From Yamagishiella unicocca (Eukaryota > Chlorophyta > Chlorophyceae > Chlamydomonadales > Volvocaceae), in the NCBI GenBank assembly GCA_003116995.1, contig BDSL01000056.1, forward strand, positions 592,015-656,014: DNA of 64,000 bases, read 5' to 3'. The translations under genes and the position numbers were made by a program. Shown here piece after piece: positions 14,079-27,300 of this stretch (position 1 is the stretch's first letter; every line of letters starts with the position of its first letter). Under the pieces are notes generated by a model. That model saw only the letters and a program-made list of their open reading frames with translations, was not told the origin of the DNA and searched no databases.

Positions 14079-15301
14079 ACCCGGCGATCCCGCATCTTCC
14101 ACTGCCCCGCTCACTGCCCCGCTCACTGCCCCGGGCCTCCCGGCCCGGCTGTCCAAGTGTTTCTCGGTGGTACTCGGCTTTACTTTTAGGTGCCGACCTA
14201 CGGGGTTCTCCCTCTCATACCCCCGGCTGCCCCGCTCCCCATCTCCATTTCTCCATTGGAGATCCCCCTCACCGACCACCAGATTCTCTGCTCCCACACA
14301 TAAGTTGCACATTCCCTCACCGGCGGCAGCACCCGAACCTCCTCCGTTGAGCTGCCGCCGTCCCCGCCGCTGCAACCCTCCCATCCCCTCGCCGCCGGCC
14401 CGGCCCCCTCGCTCGCGACCCCAACTCCCACCCCCCGCGCCACAACCGCAGCCCTACCACCCGCCCAACTGCCCTGTCCTCCCGCCTAAATGCCGCTTCC
14501 ACATCCTCGTGGCCGCCTCGCAGCTTGCCTAGGCCCCCGCCCTCACGGCCACGGCCAGCCCGCCTTCATTCCGTCCTCAACTACGCAGCAGGCTGCGCGA
14601 GATGACTCCCGTGCGCAAATCGGTCTTCTCGCCAACCCCCCTACTGCTGCCGTCCGCCTCGGCTACACCTCCAACGCCGGCCAGTCCCGCCCAAGCAGCC
14701 TCCAGGTAGGTCCGCGGCGCAGGAAGTAGTTGGAACATCATTATGCACATGAGCAACATGTGCGCCGCACCGCAGCTTTCCCTCGTGGCCTCAACGCCCA
14801 AACCCACTATACCACCAGAGGCCATCCCGCACGAACAGGGACACCTGGCCACACCCGCCGCCTCATGAGGACCATATATTTGACCGCTAGCCCACCACGG
14901 CGCACGATGTGCACCACACCGTCGTCTGAGTCCGAACTGCAGAAGTCATTTCGCATGCCGTGCTTTCCGCGACAGAAGTCCACGGGCAAGGACAGCGGTG
15001 TCGATCATTGCAAATTAGGAATCACGAGTTTTTAATTGCAGCAATATCCGCGTAACCATCTTTGAGCCGCGGGCAATTGTTTGGTAACAGGATACAACAA
15101 CTAGTCGATTGAGTTCAGGATGGTATCTTCTATGTCGACTTCAATATATGTGCAAGGAGACGGAAAGAAAGGAGCATTTGGAGGTTTGGCGAGGAACACG
15201 GCACGGCGGCACGTCACATTTTGCAGTGCATTTCCTAATGCCATTTGGACACCTGTCGCATACTTTAATAGCTAGATACGCGAGCACTATCACGCTTCAA
15301 G

Positions 15302-15386
15302 GCCATAAATATCGCTTCGCCTGCCCGAAGACGTTCGAGAGCTTTTGCCGCCGATCTCAGCTCATCTTCCTTTGTTGTCCTGTAAC
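15302..15386 (+). promoter_or_regulatory. Possible CCT4 core promoter and 5' leader
   Basis: CATAAATATCG at about 15304-15314 is an AT-rich, TATA-like site roughly 75 bp upstream of the CCT4 ATG. The leader between them is pyrimidine-rich (CATCTTCCTTTGTTGTCC). If real, the fragment could still be transcribed. This rests on position and composition only. Confidence 0.25.
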
Positions 15387-17279
15387 ATGCCGCCAAAACG
15401 AAAGGACGAGCCTTATAAGTGCGTATTGTTGGCAGAACTCGTTGTTGCTAAGCGTGAGTGTCTTGGCGCTTACGGTCGGCGCGCCCGCGTGACACAGGGA
15501 GAGCGCCCGGAAGGAGGACGTCCGCACCTCGAACACAGAGGCAGCTAAAGCTGTGGCTGATGGTGTACAAATAAGCCTTGGGCCCCGTGGTATGGACAAG
15601 ATGGTGAGCTAGGGCGCGTGGCTTGGACTCAGCATGCGAAGCAGAGCTGCGTCGCGGCAACTGGTGCATGCTCGCCTGCACAGATGTCCTCACCTAACGG
15701 CGAAGTCATCGTCACCAACGATGGCGCCACTATCCTTCAAAAGATGACCCTGACGCAGCCGGCGGCCAAGATGCTTGTGGAGCTGTCGAAATCGCAGGTG
15801 CGGCCCCGGCAGCACTGCAGCCCACAATTACCGCTGGCGGCTTCTAGTACCTGTGTTGTTTTCATTGCTAACTGTCGCTCGGGCTGCCCCGCATTGCAGA
15901 ACGTCGTGGCGGGCGGCGGCACGACGTCAGTGGTGGTCATCTGCGGTGCCCTCCTCAAAAAGTGTCAGGACCTGCTGGAGAAGGGAGTGCACCCCACCAT
16001 CATTTCGGACGCCTTCAACAAGGCCGCAGGGAAGGCCTGCGAGGTGCGGGTGTCAGCGGACTATGGGGGCGGGAGGGTGTTTAGCTTGTTGGGCAGGCGG
16101 TGGGGCGCGTGCCGGGTTGCCGCAGCAGCCAGTCGGAACGTGGGATATACCGCTGACGCTACCGGCACGCAGAGACGATAGCGGGAGATGCCGCATGGTT
16201 GCAGCTGCTTCACTCCAGCCGAAGCCTGGTCCCGATGTCCTGGAGAGGGAGGGAGGGAGCATCCCGTCCCCACGAAGGGGGGAAGGCAGGCTGGCAGGGA
16301 GGGTGCGGGATGAGCACGTGGGTGTAAGTCGCGTCGATGGGCAAGTGGGTTTCAGACGCGTCGGTCTCGTGTCACACGCCGCGCCGTTGCATTGACCACA
16401 GCCTCCGCTCACCGGACGAGAGGCATCATCAGAAACCATGAACAATGAGGTTGTGGCAGTACTCACAACGCGACGGCCACCGCCGGCGGGACTCCCCCAT
16501 GCAGAAATGGCTCGATGAGCTGGTGGTTTTCAGGCAACTGCGATTAGATGACGGGTATCCAACGTCGTGCAGTGGGCAGCGGGGCGGGGCGGGATGAGGG
16601 GTGTGCACCTGCACCGCTTATGTAGTGGAGGAGGGGCCGTTGCAGGGCAACGCCGCAAAGATTGCGCAGAGGCGAGGGGTCGAGTTCGGGTGCGTAAGAA
16701 GGGGTGAAGGACGCTGAGGAGGAGGGCGGGATGCCGCGCGACGGCGCAGCAGAGGCGTGGGGCGCTGCGGAACGGCGGGATCGGAGACGGAGGGGTGGGG
16801 GACGGAGGGGTCACGGCGCGCCTGTTGTGGTGAAATGGGGCATGTTACAAGGCAAGGCTGAGGGCAGGGAGGCAAGAAGGGGAACGATCTGGTGCTGCGG
16901 ACACGCTGCTGGTATGTCTATGCGATGTGCGGCGGAGGCGGCTGGAGGGGCCGCGTGGGACGAAGCGGCATGGCGGGGGCCAGGGCGGGCAAGGTTCGCT
17001 CGGTAGGCCCGTGTGCGGCTGTGTGGGTTGAGTTCGGGTTGGTGCGGAACGCACACCTGCTGCGCGGTGACGTGCAAGCGGCAAGAGGGCTTGTGCTCCG
17101 GGTACACGGCCCCGGTGTCTTTCCGTTACAGCCAACGAGCTCTTCCCCGCTCCCTGCCGCGCCTCAACTCTAAATCTCGCCCTCCATGCCCCTCCCTCCC
17201 ATGGTGTTTTCAGGTCCTGGAACCATCGCCATCCCGGTAAACATGGACTTCCGCGAGAGCCTCATCCGCGCAGCCAAAG
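15387..17279 (+). pseudogene. CCT4: CCT4 (TCP-1 delta) 5' fragment, broken
   Basis: CCT delta is one of eight subunits of the cytosolic TRiC chaperonin that folds actin and tubulin. Exons: 15387-15418 (Met start, MPPKRKDEPY), 15498-15603 ([10 protein letters not shown]), 15684-15797 ([20 protein letters not shown]), 15900-16043 ([23 protein letters not shown]) and 17214-17279 (IAIPVNMDFRESLIRAAK). Junctions and phases fit through exon 4. Two lesions are visible. The chaperonin ATP-site motif GDGTT reads GGGTT, losing the Asp that binds Mg-ATP. Exon 5 needs one extra base after GTCCTGGAA to stay in frame; as written it stops after eight codons. No later CCT4 exons (the rest of the equatorial, intermediate and apical domains) occur. 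The intron after exon 5 runs into an unrelated gene at about 17394. Homology is certain; loss of function is a strong inference. Confidence 0.85.
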
Positions 17280-17537
17280 GTAAGTGGGGCTGGGGAGCGG
17301 GAGGCCGGGGGCGGGAAGGGGGTTTGAGGGGAAAGGGAGCCCGAGTAGTTCGAGGGTATCGTTTGTGAGGGAGGCTGGCGGAGGTGAAGGCATGGACACA
17401 CCCACGTCTCTACGCACCCCCAACCCCACTGGCACCCCGTCCGGAAGCAGCCGCCTCGCCACCACCACCACCATCACCTCAACCTTCTTCCCCCTTGCCC
17501 CGCCCTTGCCCCCGTTCGCCCGCGCACTCCCGCCCAG

Positions 17538-20500
17538 ACGTGGGCTCCACCTCCATCCGGAGCCGCCTCGGCAGCGCCGCCTCGTTCTCCACCACATCCT
17601 ACTCCGTCACCACCATGTCCATGGTCTCCGCCTCGACCGCCTCCGCGCGCGCCCCCTCCGCCTTCGGCCTGGATGGCGATTTCGACGAGGGGTACGACGG
17701 GGGCGCCGGCGGCGGCGAGCGCAGCGCCATCGGCGGCCTGTTCGGCTGTACGAGCCCCGACGGGCAGCAGCAGCAGCAGCTGAGGGACTTTGAGGCGCCG
17801 CGGGTGGCCATGTGGGCTGCCGTATCAGGATCCACGATCTCGGAAGAGCTGTACCCCCACGTGAGTAGCGGCAGCCCGCCCGCCGTGTGATCGAGCGCTC
17901 AGCGCACCCCGCCCCGCCCACCAATGCTGCAGGAGACGCCCCTTTGGGGTTTCTCCCCCACCCGCTGCGCTGCCCCTGAGTAACCACCATAACTAACCGC
18001 CAAACAACGATAGCAACCGACGACAGCCGCGTTGACAACTGACCGGCCATTATGTGCTCGTCGCAGGTATCGCCTGGAGACCGGCGAGGCGGTCCGCATC
18101 CACCGGCGGCGTAAGGACCGAGTGGGCGAGCTGCGACCCTGGTCGGTGCGTGACGTGTATTCGTTTACTGCGGTGCTGGTGCCGGCTTCGGCTGTCGCTC
18201 CCCTTACCCATCCCTTGAGCTCACAGCGGCCCCTCGCGCCCCCCCGCTCCCCGGGTCCTCTCCTGCTCCCTTCCCAACCTCCGGTCAGCCACCCTGCACT
18301 CCTCGACCCTCGCGCCCTACTACGCTAGCCGCCGCCAAGGATCCCTGGCAATGAGTCATTGCAGAGTACTGGCAGTAACCGCTAGCAGCATGGCAACCAC
18401 CCCCCCGCCGTGTCGACCTCGCAAACCCAAGGCGGACCCGCCCTCCCGCCGCCCGCGCCGGCCCCCCCCTCCCCCAACTCCCCGGCCCCTCAGGCCCCCG
18501 ACGTCACCGCCGGCAGCTACGTGCGCGAGGAGACTGCCGCCCGCGACCTGCTGCAGAAGGGCGGCGAGCTGCCCCTGGAGCTGGAGCTGCCGGAGCTGCC
18601 CGCCCCACCGCGTCCCGACCAGACCGCACTGCGCGACCCGCGGGACATCCCCACGATTGTGGCCAAGATCACGTTCCGGCCGGTGAGGCTGACACGGGTG
18701 GGCCGGTCTTGGAGTTCCGGGCGGTGGAGTTGGGCTGGGATGTGGGTGGGTGCACCGCACTGGCTGCTGGCGAGCTGACGCTCTTGTTTCGTTGGGTGTC
18801 CCCCGCCGCATGGGGCTCCCGCAGGTGGGAGCGAGCAGCACCTGGCCCTCGCCGCCCCCCCCCAAAGGCCATCGTGTAACCGGGACTTATGCCGCCCCCC
18901 AAACGCCAGCCTATGCGCCGGCTACACTTCCCACGTCGAGTAACCGGTCATTTTTTGTGACCCCCCGAAACCCCCCCAAGACCCCCCAAAACCTCCCCAC
19001 CCCCCCCCAAATCCCCCCCGAAACCCCCATCCCAACCCGCAGCGCCACGTCCCCGTCGCGGAGCCCTCCGGCTCCTCTTCTCTCGACCTCACCGCCGTGC
19101 CCTCCCGCCAGCCCTCCCGCTCCGGCGGCCTGTCCTCCGCCTCCCTGATGCTGGTGCACTCGCGGCTGGGGTCCTTCAAGAGCAGCTTCACGTTGCAAGG
19201 GGGCCGGAGCGGACGGAGGCAGAGCCCCGGAGCGGCACCGACCGGCCGGGTGAGGGGGCGGGAAGGGCGCAGCGCGGGAACGACGCATGGACACGAGGCA
19301 GGAGAGGAGGGGGAAATGACTTGGGAGGGGGAGGGGGGTAGGGGGTAGGCATCGGCAGGTGGTGGTTGGGGGAAGGTGGGAGGGTGAGCCGGCGGATGGG
19401 CGGGCCGGCTGGTGGGAGAGCGGGCAAGAGGAGGGTGCGGGATGTGAGGGTGGTGGGTTGTAGGGTTGAGCTGGGGGGGCGCGGTCCCGATAGAGGGGAG
19501 GCGCAGGGAAGGGGAAAGCTGTGTGGCTGTGGGTGTGGGGGTTCGTGACGGCCTTGTAGGGGTGCACCTGGGTAACAACGTATCCTCAGTACCACAGGCT
19601 TGTGTCAACTGTTAATAAACGACTAGTCACTGCCGTACACAGGTGTCGCAGCGTCTCCTGTCACAAGCATGCCATACACCTCTCACACTGACCATCCCCG
19701 CATCGCCCTATCTCCCAAACGTTTTTTCCTTCGTACACGGGTTTTCCTTGCAATCCCCCCAATTGTAACCTGGTCTACTCTCCCTCCCCACCCCCCAATT
19801 TGTGTCGCGCCGTACGACAGGCATGGAGCTGGATTTCTTCGACCGGGACTGGAACCGCGCCCAGGCCAAGCTGCGCTTCCGGCAGCTGGTGCACAGGAAC
19901 TGCCCAGGTGGGAACTCCGGGGGCCCTCAAAGCAAACTAAGTCCGGCATCCCTCTTCCCCCCGGGTCTCCCGGGCGGGTCCGAGGTTCGACAAGCCCCGC
20001 TCTACCCTGCCCAGCCACCTCACCAAGTTCCCCATCATGCAAAGCAAGACGGGCCCATTCCTAGAAACGTTTCGCTACATCGCTCGGGGGTCTTGTTGGG
20101 TTTGGTTGGGGTTCGACCGAGCTACCGGTCGCTTCTCAAACCCCGGAACCCTCCCCCCGCCTGCCTCCGCCGCGGGGTCCTTGTTTCCGTTAGCCTAGGA
20201 GTCGCAGCCGCAATAGACATGGCCGCCGAAGGTCGACATACGGCCTCCGAGTTCTCGTTTCCTCAACCAAGTTCTCCAGCATGCATTTCCAAACGTATGT
20301 CCCAAACGGCGTTTCCTTCGTACACGAGTTTTCCTTTCAACCTCCCCCCTTCCCCCCTGCAGTGCTCACAACACTCCCTCCCTCCCTCCCCCGTTACTCA
20401 GGCGGCGCTCCCCAGGTCGACCAGCTGCGCGCCTTCCTGCGGGAGCACTACTGGTGGCTGCTGCTGGTGTTGGACCACTACTCGGCCACGTTTGCCGGCA

Positions 20501-23500
20501 CCGCGGACCCCTTCAACATGCACCAGGCGGCGTGGACGGAGCTGACCAAGCAGACGGGCGTGGGAGGAGACCCGGCGGCAATGGCGGACGCGACGGCAGG
20601 CGCTGACGGCGGCATGGTGGTGCCTGGCGGCCGGTCCCTGGGGCCTGCCGAGCTGGCCCGCATCTTCCTGGCCGCCACCCTGGACGACAACAAGGCGGGC
20701 GACGAGGCCAGGGTGCGTCGCACTGCGCATCGCCGGGGATGACGTGTGGTCGCGGGTCAAGGGAGGGACTGGTCTGGCAGCCGAATCCTGAGGCGGGGAG
20801 GCTTGCTAGCAAGACCCGTGCACTGAGGCCACCGAGCAGCAACTGTAGCGCCGTACCGAGGCGGAGCGCTGTAGGGCTGCAGCGATGCGGTCGCGGGACG
20901 CGGGTGGTGCCAGCTCGTCAGGGTGGGCACCAGCCGCCACCAACCCCACCAAACACAATCGCGACTCCAAGCCCAGCCCGCCATGGCTACTCAGCACTTC
21001 CCCAGTTTCCCCCACCCCGCAAGTCGCAAGTGGTCCCCCCAACGCCACGGCCCCTTTCCCTTGCCCCCTGGTCCCTCTCTCTCCCGCCCCTCCCCTCCGC
21101 AGCCCACCCCCGGCACCTCGCTGATGCGCTCCCAGTGGGTCGAGCTCCTCCTGCGCACCGCCGCAGCAGAGTTCCTGCTGGGGCCCGCAGCGGGGGCCGC
21201 AGCGGGGACCACCGGCGGCGCCAGCAGCAGCCACAACAGCGCCAGCAGCAGGGCCCTCTCGGGCGAGCTGGGAAGGGTCGGTGTGCAGAGCAGGGGGCGG
21301 GCGGCCCGGGCCAAGGCCAGCGAGGCAGCCGCGGCAGCCGCAGCTGGTGGCGGCAAGAAGGCCGCGCCGGCTCGTGCTGTCCGGGTCGACGTCGCCGCCA
21401 TCGAGCGAGACGCTGCGTCAGCCAACGGCAGCGACGGCGGCGGTGGTGGTGGTGGTGGTGGTGGTGGTGGTGGTGGTGGTGGCCGCAGCGGCGCTGTGCA
21501 CCGGCTGGCCAGCGTCCCCTGGAAGATCCCCGACGACGACGATGCGGATGAGGACACGGAGGGGCCGGAGACCCCCAGGACTCCCAGGACGCCGACCGAC
21601 CACGGAGGGGCGGTGGCGGCAGTGCCCAGCGGCTGGAAGCAGGACGCGGCCTCGGCTGACATGCTGTCTACCGTACGGCGACTGTCGTACGAATGCTTCA
21701 TACCCAACGTGGCGCCCGGCGCACTGGTGGGTCTGGTCCAGGGAGGGGTTGGTTCCTGGAGGCAGGAGGAGGGGCGGCCCTTCGCTAGCGGTAGTCGGTG
21801 TGGAGAGTCCTGGAGGTGCGAGGTGGGGGGCGAGGGAGCAAGACGACAAAACATATATGACGCCCTGCGGCCCCCGTAACCGTACGGCGACCGTTGTTCG
21901 TTCGTTACGGCAGGTGGACACTAACAGCTTCCGCCAGACGCGGCTGTACGCGCCGGAGGTGGACCAGCTGTTCGAGCAGCAGGCGACCGTGCTCAAGGTG
22001 CGCGGGTGGGGGGGGAGGCGGGTGCAATGAAGAACCGTGTACGAAAGAAAACGGCGGGGGGGTGGGGCGGGGTTGGAAGAGAGGTACCTTTCCTCGGTAG
22101 TCCCCTGAGGGTTGTAAGCATGGGGAGTGTGGAAGGGCTGCTGGGCTAGCTGCCGCCCGCACTGGGCGCACCTGCAGCACGTGCGCCTTGCCGCTGCCAT
22201 CGCCCTGTCCCTTCCCCGGGGCCCCCCGCCCCCCCTTGCCCCCCCTCCCGCCCACTCCCCAACGACACGGGGCTTCCCCAGCTGCCAGTGCTGATCCCCC
22301 ATCGCTGGTGTAGCGCACTGGCATTGCTTTACTTCACACCCCACTCCCACCGCCAACCCCTTTGTCGGTTCAAGGTTTTGTCGTGCTCCGTACACCCACC
22401 CACCCGCCCGCCCACCCACCAAACGGTATTTCTCACGTACACGGGTCTTCCTTGCAACCCACCCACCCACCCACCCACCCGCGCCTCGCGCTGCCAGGCC
22501 ATCTACGCCCACTACCGGAACCTGGGGGGCGGCCGCCCCGGCACTGCCACCGGCACCGGCAGCAGCAGTGGTGCTGCGGCCGCGGACCGCAAACGTCTGG
22601 AGCTGCCCGGCTGGCTGGAGCTGGCGGGGGAGGCGCGGCTGTTCGGTGCGCACTTCACCGTGCGGGAGGCCCGGCTGGCATTCATGGCCTCGAGGACCAG
22701 GTGGGGGGAGGGCTGGAGCAGGCGGAAGGTTTCGAGGAAGACCCGTGGAGGGAGGGCTGGAGAGGTGGAGGGAGGGCTGGAGATGTGTGGGGGGAGGGCT
22801 GGAGATGTGTGGGGGGAGGGCTGGAGCAGGGCGGTTGAGAGGAAACCCATGGAGCGGGGTGGGGGGCGGCGTGGCGAACCGAACTAGGGAGGAAAGGATC
22901 CGGGTGGGTGTGTAGCGCGGCTTAACGTCGCATGATGGTCGTGTGGGTCACCGTACCGGGTGGGTCGGGGGGTGAGGCAGGGAAGGTACGTGGCTCAGAG
23001 GGCGGGGACTGAATGGACGGACGGGGGGGTGAGGGCTGCGCTGGCGCTTCGCCGGTCGTGGTCGTTCGATCATCACCGTCCTCCGGCTGCCGCCATGTCC
23101 TCCCCCTCCCCCCTCCCCCCCCCCCACCTGCCGCAGGTACCAGGACGAGCTGTCCGGCGACAAGAGCGACGTGGCTCGCGGCAGGGCGCTCACCTACCCG
23201 GCGTTCCTGGAGGCGCTGGGGCGGGCGGCGGACCTCATCAGCCCGCCGCCGCCGGAGGACTTGGACAAGGTGGGGAGTGAGGGGTGGGGTTGCAGAAAAA
23301 AAGACCGGTATCTCGGCACGGGGCGGGGTAGGGGGGGGGCAACAGCCGGGCTGCTTGGTCTGCGTGGCGGGTGGTGCCGGTGCAGCTCTACGTCGAAACG
23401 CAAAAACCCCTAGTGCTGGTTTGCGAGCGCAGTGGGACTTTGGGTGGGTGGGTTGTAAAAACCGTTTTACACGTTGGTTGGGGGTTGTCGGGGAGGGTGT

Positions 23501-24355
23501 TGTGGACGCAGCGCCGCAGTCAGGGCCGAGTGGACGCGGGAGCGGAAGCGGAAGTGGGGAGTGGGCCCCTCCCTCGGGTTAGGCAGCCTAACTTCGGAGT
23601 AGCTTGAACGAGCAGGCCTAGCGGTTGCGGCAGTCCTCAGGCGCCGCCGCCCCGTGCAACAACCCCCTCCTGCTCCTGCTCTTCCTCCTCCTCCCCTCCT
23701 CCTCGTCCGCCGCCTCATCCCCACTCCCTCCCCTTGCAGCTGGGCTTCACCGGCGAGTACGGCGCCGCCGCCTACTACGACGCCACCCGCAAGGACCCCT
23801 CGCTGCTGCTGCCCCCCCGGGACAGCGCGCAGCTGCACACCGTCAAGACCAGGCCGCTGGCGGACAAGCTGGCGCAGGTGGGTGGGGCGGAGGGATGCGA
23901 GGGGGCGGGGGCAGGGGGGCGGGTGTGTGTGGAGGGGGAGGGAGGTTGCCGGGGGGCCGGGGGGCTTTCGGGACTCGGAAGGGACAGCTTGGGCCCAGGT
24001 CGGGCAGGGGTGTGTGTGGGGGGGTATCGTGGCACTGCACCGAGGAATGGGGCCGCGGGGTAGCTACCCATCCACGGCTGGCTCGCTGCCCGCCGCTGCC
24101 CGCCTCTGGACCCGCAGCTCTTGGTCCCCTTCGCAACCCGCACCCGCCCACGCGCGGCCAACGCTGCTGCCGTGCCACCGTACCTCCCCCTCCAACCCCC
24201 TCCCCCTCCCCCTCCCCCCGGTGACCCCCCGGCAGGTCCTGGCCATCTTGCTGCGCAACCTCATGGACTGCTTCGGCTGCAAGGCCAGCGAGCAGCTGGT
24301 GGCGCGACTCAAGCAGCCGCGATCGCGGGGCGTCAAGCTCAGGAGGGCGGGGTAG
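17538..24355 (+). pseudogene. 3' half of large armadillo-like protein, copy A
   Basis: Exons: 17538-17835ff (donor at about 17861), 18067-18145, 18492-18679, 19043-19249, 19821-19907, 20402-20712, 21103-21726, 21914-21997, 22498-22700, 23137-23269, 23740-23877, 24235-24355 (TAG). Visible pieces are MELDFFDRDW, LREHYWWLLLVLDHYSATF, YECFIPNVAPGAL, LYAPEVDQLFEQQ, FTVREARLAFMASRTR, LTYPAFLEALGRAADLI and the C-terminal LRNLMDCFGC. This C-terminal arrangement resembles an unnamed conserved family I associate with flagellated algae and protists; I cannot give it a function. Lesions: an extra C before the 17.86 kb donor (CCCCCAC; copy B has CCCCAC) shifts the next exon, and one C is lost near 19202 in exon 4. 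No Met start or 5' exons are present. The upstream neighbour is CCT4 exon 5, whose phase matches. The last seven exons are open. Confidence 0.8.
21435..21482 (+). repeat. GGT microsatellite encoding poly-Gly
   Basis: A (GGT)n run inside the exon 21103-21726 is read as a glycine tract after SDGGG. In copy B the homologous run (52536-52618) is nearly twice as long and read one base over, giving poly-Val. Confidence 0.9.
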
Positions 24356-27300
24356 GAGGCCCAGGAGGCGGGGTTGTGGGGGTTGGGTGGGTGTCTGCTG
24401 GTGGTAGTTGTGGTTGCGTGTGGGGGGCTGATGGCCGCCTACGTGGCCGGAGCAGCAGCCTGGCCGCGTCCGCACAGCTGCGAGCAGGGTGGGCGGTAGA
24501 GAGCGATGTCAGCGTCAGAGAGCTGTCGAGCGGGGCTGACCGACAAAGGCGTGCACTGAGCGTTGACCGGGCTTGGGGGCATAGGGGTGCAGAGTGAGTA
24601 CCAGAGTGGAGTGGGGAACGATGGGAGCAGGTAGGCTCGACGGCTTCCGCCGATGATGACGGGTCGGGTCAGGCAGGTAAGAGGGATAGCTGGGTCGGCT
24701 CGGCGGGGGGGAGATGGGCGGCGGGAGGGGGGCAGCCACGGACTCGCCGTGGAGGCGTGTGGGGTTGGAAACGTATTCGCTACGTCATATCTATATTGTG
24801 GACGCTCAGCTGGTTAGTGATGTATCGCGGGTGGTGAGGTGCCTCGGGGCAGCAGTAGGCATGACGGTGGTGCAGTGCCGGTGTGACTTGGTGCGCGCAA
24901 CGTTTTTGGACCGATCGGCGGATGTACCGCAACATGGGCTGCTGCAGTGCTGCAGTCCTGGAGTCGCGGCATGTGGGGGGGTGCGACTGCGGCCGCTGCT
25001 GCCCTCCCTGCTGCTGCTGCCGCCGCTGCGGGTGTGCGGCGGCCACCCCCCTCGGTTAGCCGACAGTGCGCGGTGTGCGGCTCCTGCCGCGGGTGTTACT
25101 GTAGTTACATACAGGCCACGTGTACATGGTAAGTACTCGCCGCCGGGTGTCAGGCAAGGGCCCTCCTCCTGCATGCGCCATGACCAGGGGAGATGCCGAG
25201 GACGGACGATGATCCACCACCACATGCACGTTTGCACCTGCGGTCGCACAGCGGTGCTTGGGCGGAGGCACCGCTGAGGAGTGTGTGTGGTGGGGTGGCC
25301 CTGGCGCGTTGGTAACGGCGTTGATAGGGGCGGGGAAGAGATGGACTGCTTCGACGAGGGGGCGGGGAGGCTGAGCCGACCTGTGGGGTCCGGCGGGCTC
25401 ACGATGTGGGGCTGGCCTGGCTATTGGCCTTTTGGGGCTGCAGTACCGGATACGGTACCCGGCACTCAATCAATAAACTCCACTCCCTCGGCCCTCGTTC
25501 CTTTCTTACGGTTTTTGAGGACCGCTTGATGCGCATATGGACGTGACCGCTTGCTGATGGATGGAATGGATAAGGAGGAATGTGTGGCCGCACGCACGTC
25601 GCAGCTGCTGCTCGCAACCGCTCGAATAATAATAGAATGCACCGAATGAGGGGGTAGAGCGGTAAACGGTCAGGCCACGACGTCCCGGCCCGATATTGAG
25701 CCGGAAATGCCTTCTGGCGCCTTGTAACGGTGGAACTTGGAACGCTCTGGCCGTATGCCGCGTTCGCAGTAACTCCCACCTCGTCAGGATCCAACCCAGC
25801 TGGCCCCGCCCTTAGGTGCGCCGTACATCCCTGGTGACGTGCCCCATGTCTCCACCGCCGACGCCACTGGTGCCGCCGCGCCTGCTGCATGCCAGCCCTT
25901 ATACTGACGCTTGCTACGCAGCCTCCGCAGCTGTGCGTGAACAGCAAGCCGCACATAATGGCCCCATCGGCACGGGTGGCAAAAACAAAACCGGTGGCAG
26001 CGGCTGCGGCAACGATTCGTGCGGTTTCCCGGGATGGGTGTGGGCTTAGCGGCAAGCTGGGAGGGCACCCGCGGCGGGTGAGCCGGCGGCATGCACGCCG
26101 CTTGGCGTGAGTGTTGTTGTAATCGTTACAGTGTTGAGTGTTGCTGTGACAAACGGTCCCCGATCAGATTTGATCCAACACCCCGCGGACCAGTCCTGCG
26201 TGACATGCCCCGCCTGCCAGTCTCCCGAGTACCGCGAGGTTCCAGGCACTGCAACAAGACACGACAGCTACTCCCCTCCCCGCGGCTGGTCTCCGTTACC
26301 CATGCTGCGGGTTGTAGTTTAAATGTGCGGGTTGTTGGGGATGAGCTGGTTGATGTGTCGTGGTCCTGCCGCCGTCGAGGGTCTGATAAGTTTGCTTCTG
26401 GGCGGTCCATGCAAGGTATTTAGTTATTCCTCGACTTTGGTATCTGGCACTTTGAGTGTGGGTCTGCTTACGCAGGTTTATGCTGATGTGGGAGGATTCT
26501 GCCTTGCTTGTAGTGGCGCCGGTTGCGCTGCAGTTTAAACTTTGCCTGAGCTGCGGTTGGTATACTGGCTGCTTTCCCCTTAGTCCGGTCATTGCTGCTT
26601 TTTGGGCGGGGCCCCAGCGCGAACCGCCTCGGGGTCCCCCCTCGTTTTTGGTGGTTTATCGCATCTCAGACTGGTGCCTCCTTCAGTGTCAGGCAGTGTG
26701 CACGATGGTGTTCCTTTAGCAGCTACTACTAGTATGAGGCAATCCAAGGTTTATTTTGCATGTTGTGTTATGTAAAACTGGTATGTTGGCGTAGCTACGT
26801 TGCTTGAAGTACGACTCTCCTCTTAATGCCTAGAGTAGAAGGTCGCCCAAAGTATGATATCGAAGTGGGGGTGGATGTTTGGCTGCTGGCAGGCTGTTTA
26901 GCGCACTGACTGGCAGAATGGAGTACCTGCTACCACATGAGCCCCAATAATTGCTCAATGTCTCCACCCTGGACCGACTTCTTTTTAACTCGCCGCAACA
27001 CGCTAGTTTGCCCCCCATTCGTACTGACCACAGCGTTAAGCCGTCGCCTCCTGATTTCGCGTTTTAGAGCTGACCCTAGCCGACGACGGCATTAAGCCGT
27101 CGCCCTTTTATTTCACAAATTAGGGCTGACGGCAGGATGACGCGTCTCCCCCACTTCCGGATGGAGCTCCTGACGGCATCGCGCTGTCCGGGCTGCCTAC
27201 CTTGAGCCCCTAAACGATCTGATAGACAGCTACCGCACAGCTGCCAGCACGGCGCTACCGTCTTCCCTCTCAAACGGACCTGGCGCACCCCAAACGACAA

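Larger units (their letters stand above)
8781..15386. other. Long stretch with no recognisable gene
   Basis: I find no exon series with recognisable protein motifs between the aminopeptidase leader and CCT4. Base composition is visibly more AT-rich around 8.6-9.3, 11.3-12.7 and 15.0-15.3 kb. The contents I can name are three near-copies of a GGTTTACAATA motif at about 11347-11410, a dispersed repeat at 13238-13702, a TATA-like site at 14068, and a paired motif (TTGGGATTG...GAGGATTGGA) at about 11983 and 12168. Several ORFs of 60-220 codons exist, but they overlap in different frames without a clear winner. Confidence 0.5.

Noticed and set aside
24714..25277. 187-codon ORF downstream of copy A, partly conserved in block B
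   Set aside because: The reading frame is broken between the two blocks (58220-58459 ends early), and the second half is CTG-repeat sequence. The similarity follows from DNA duplication.
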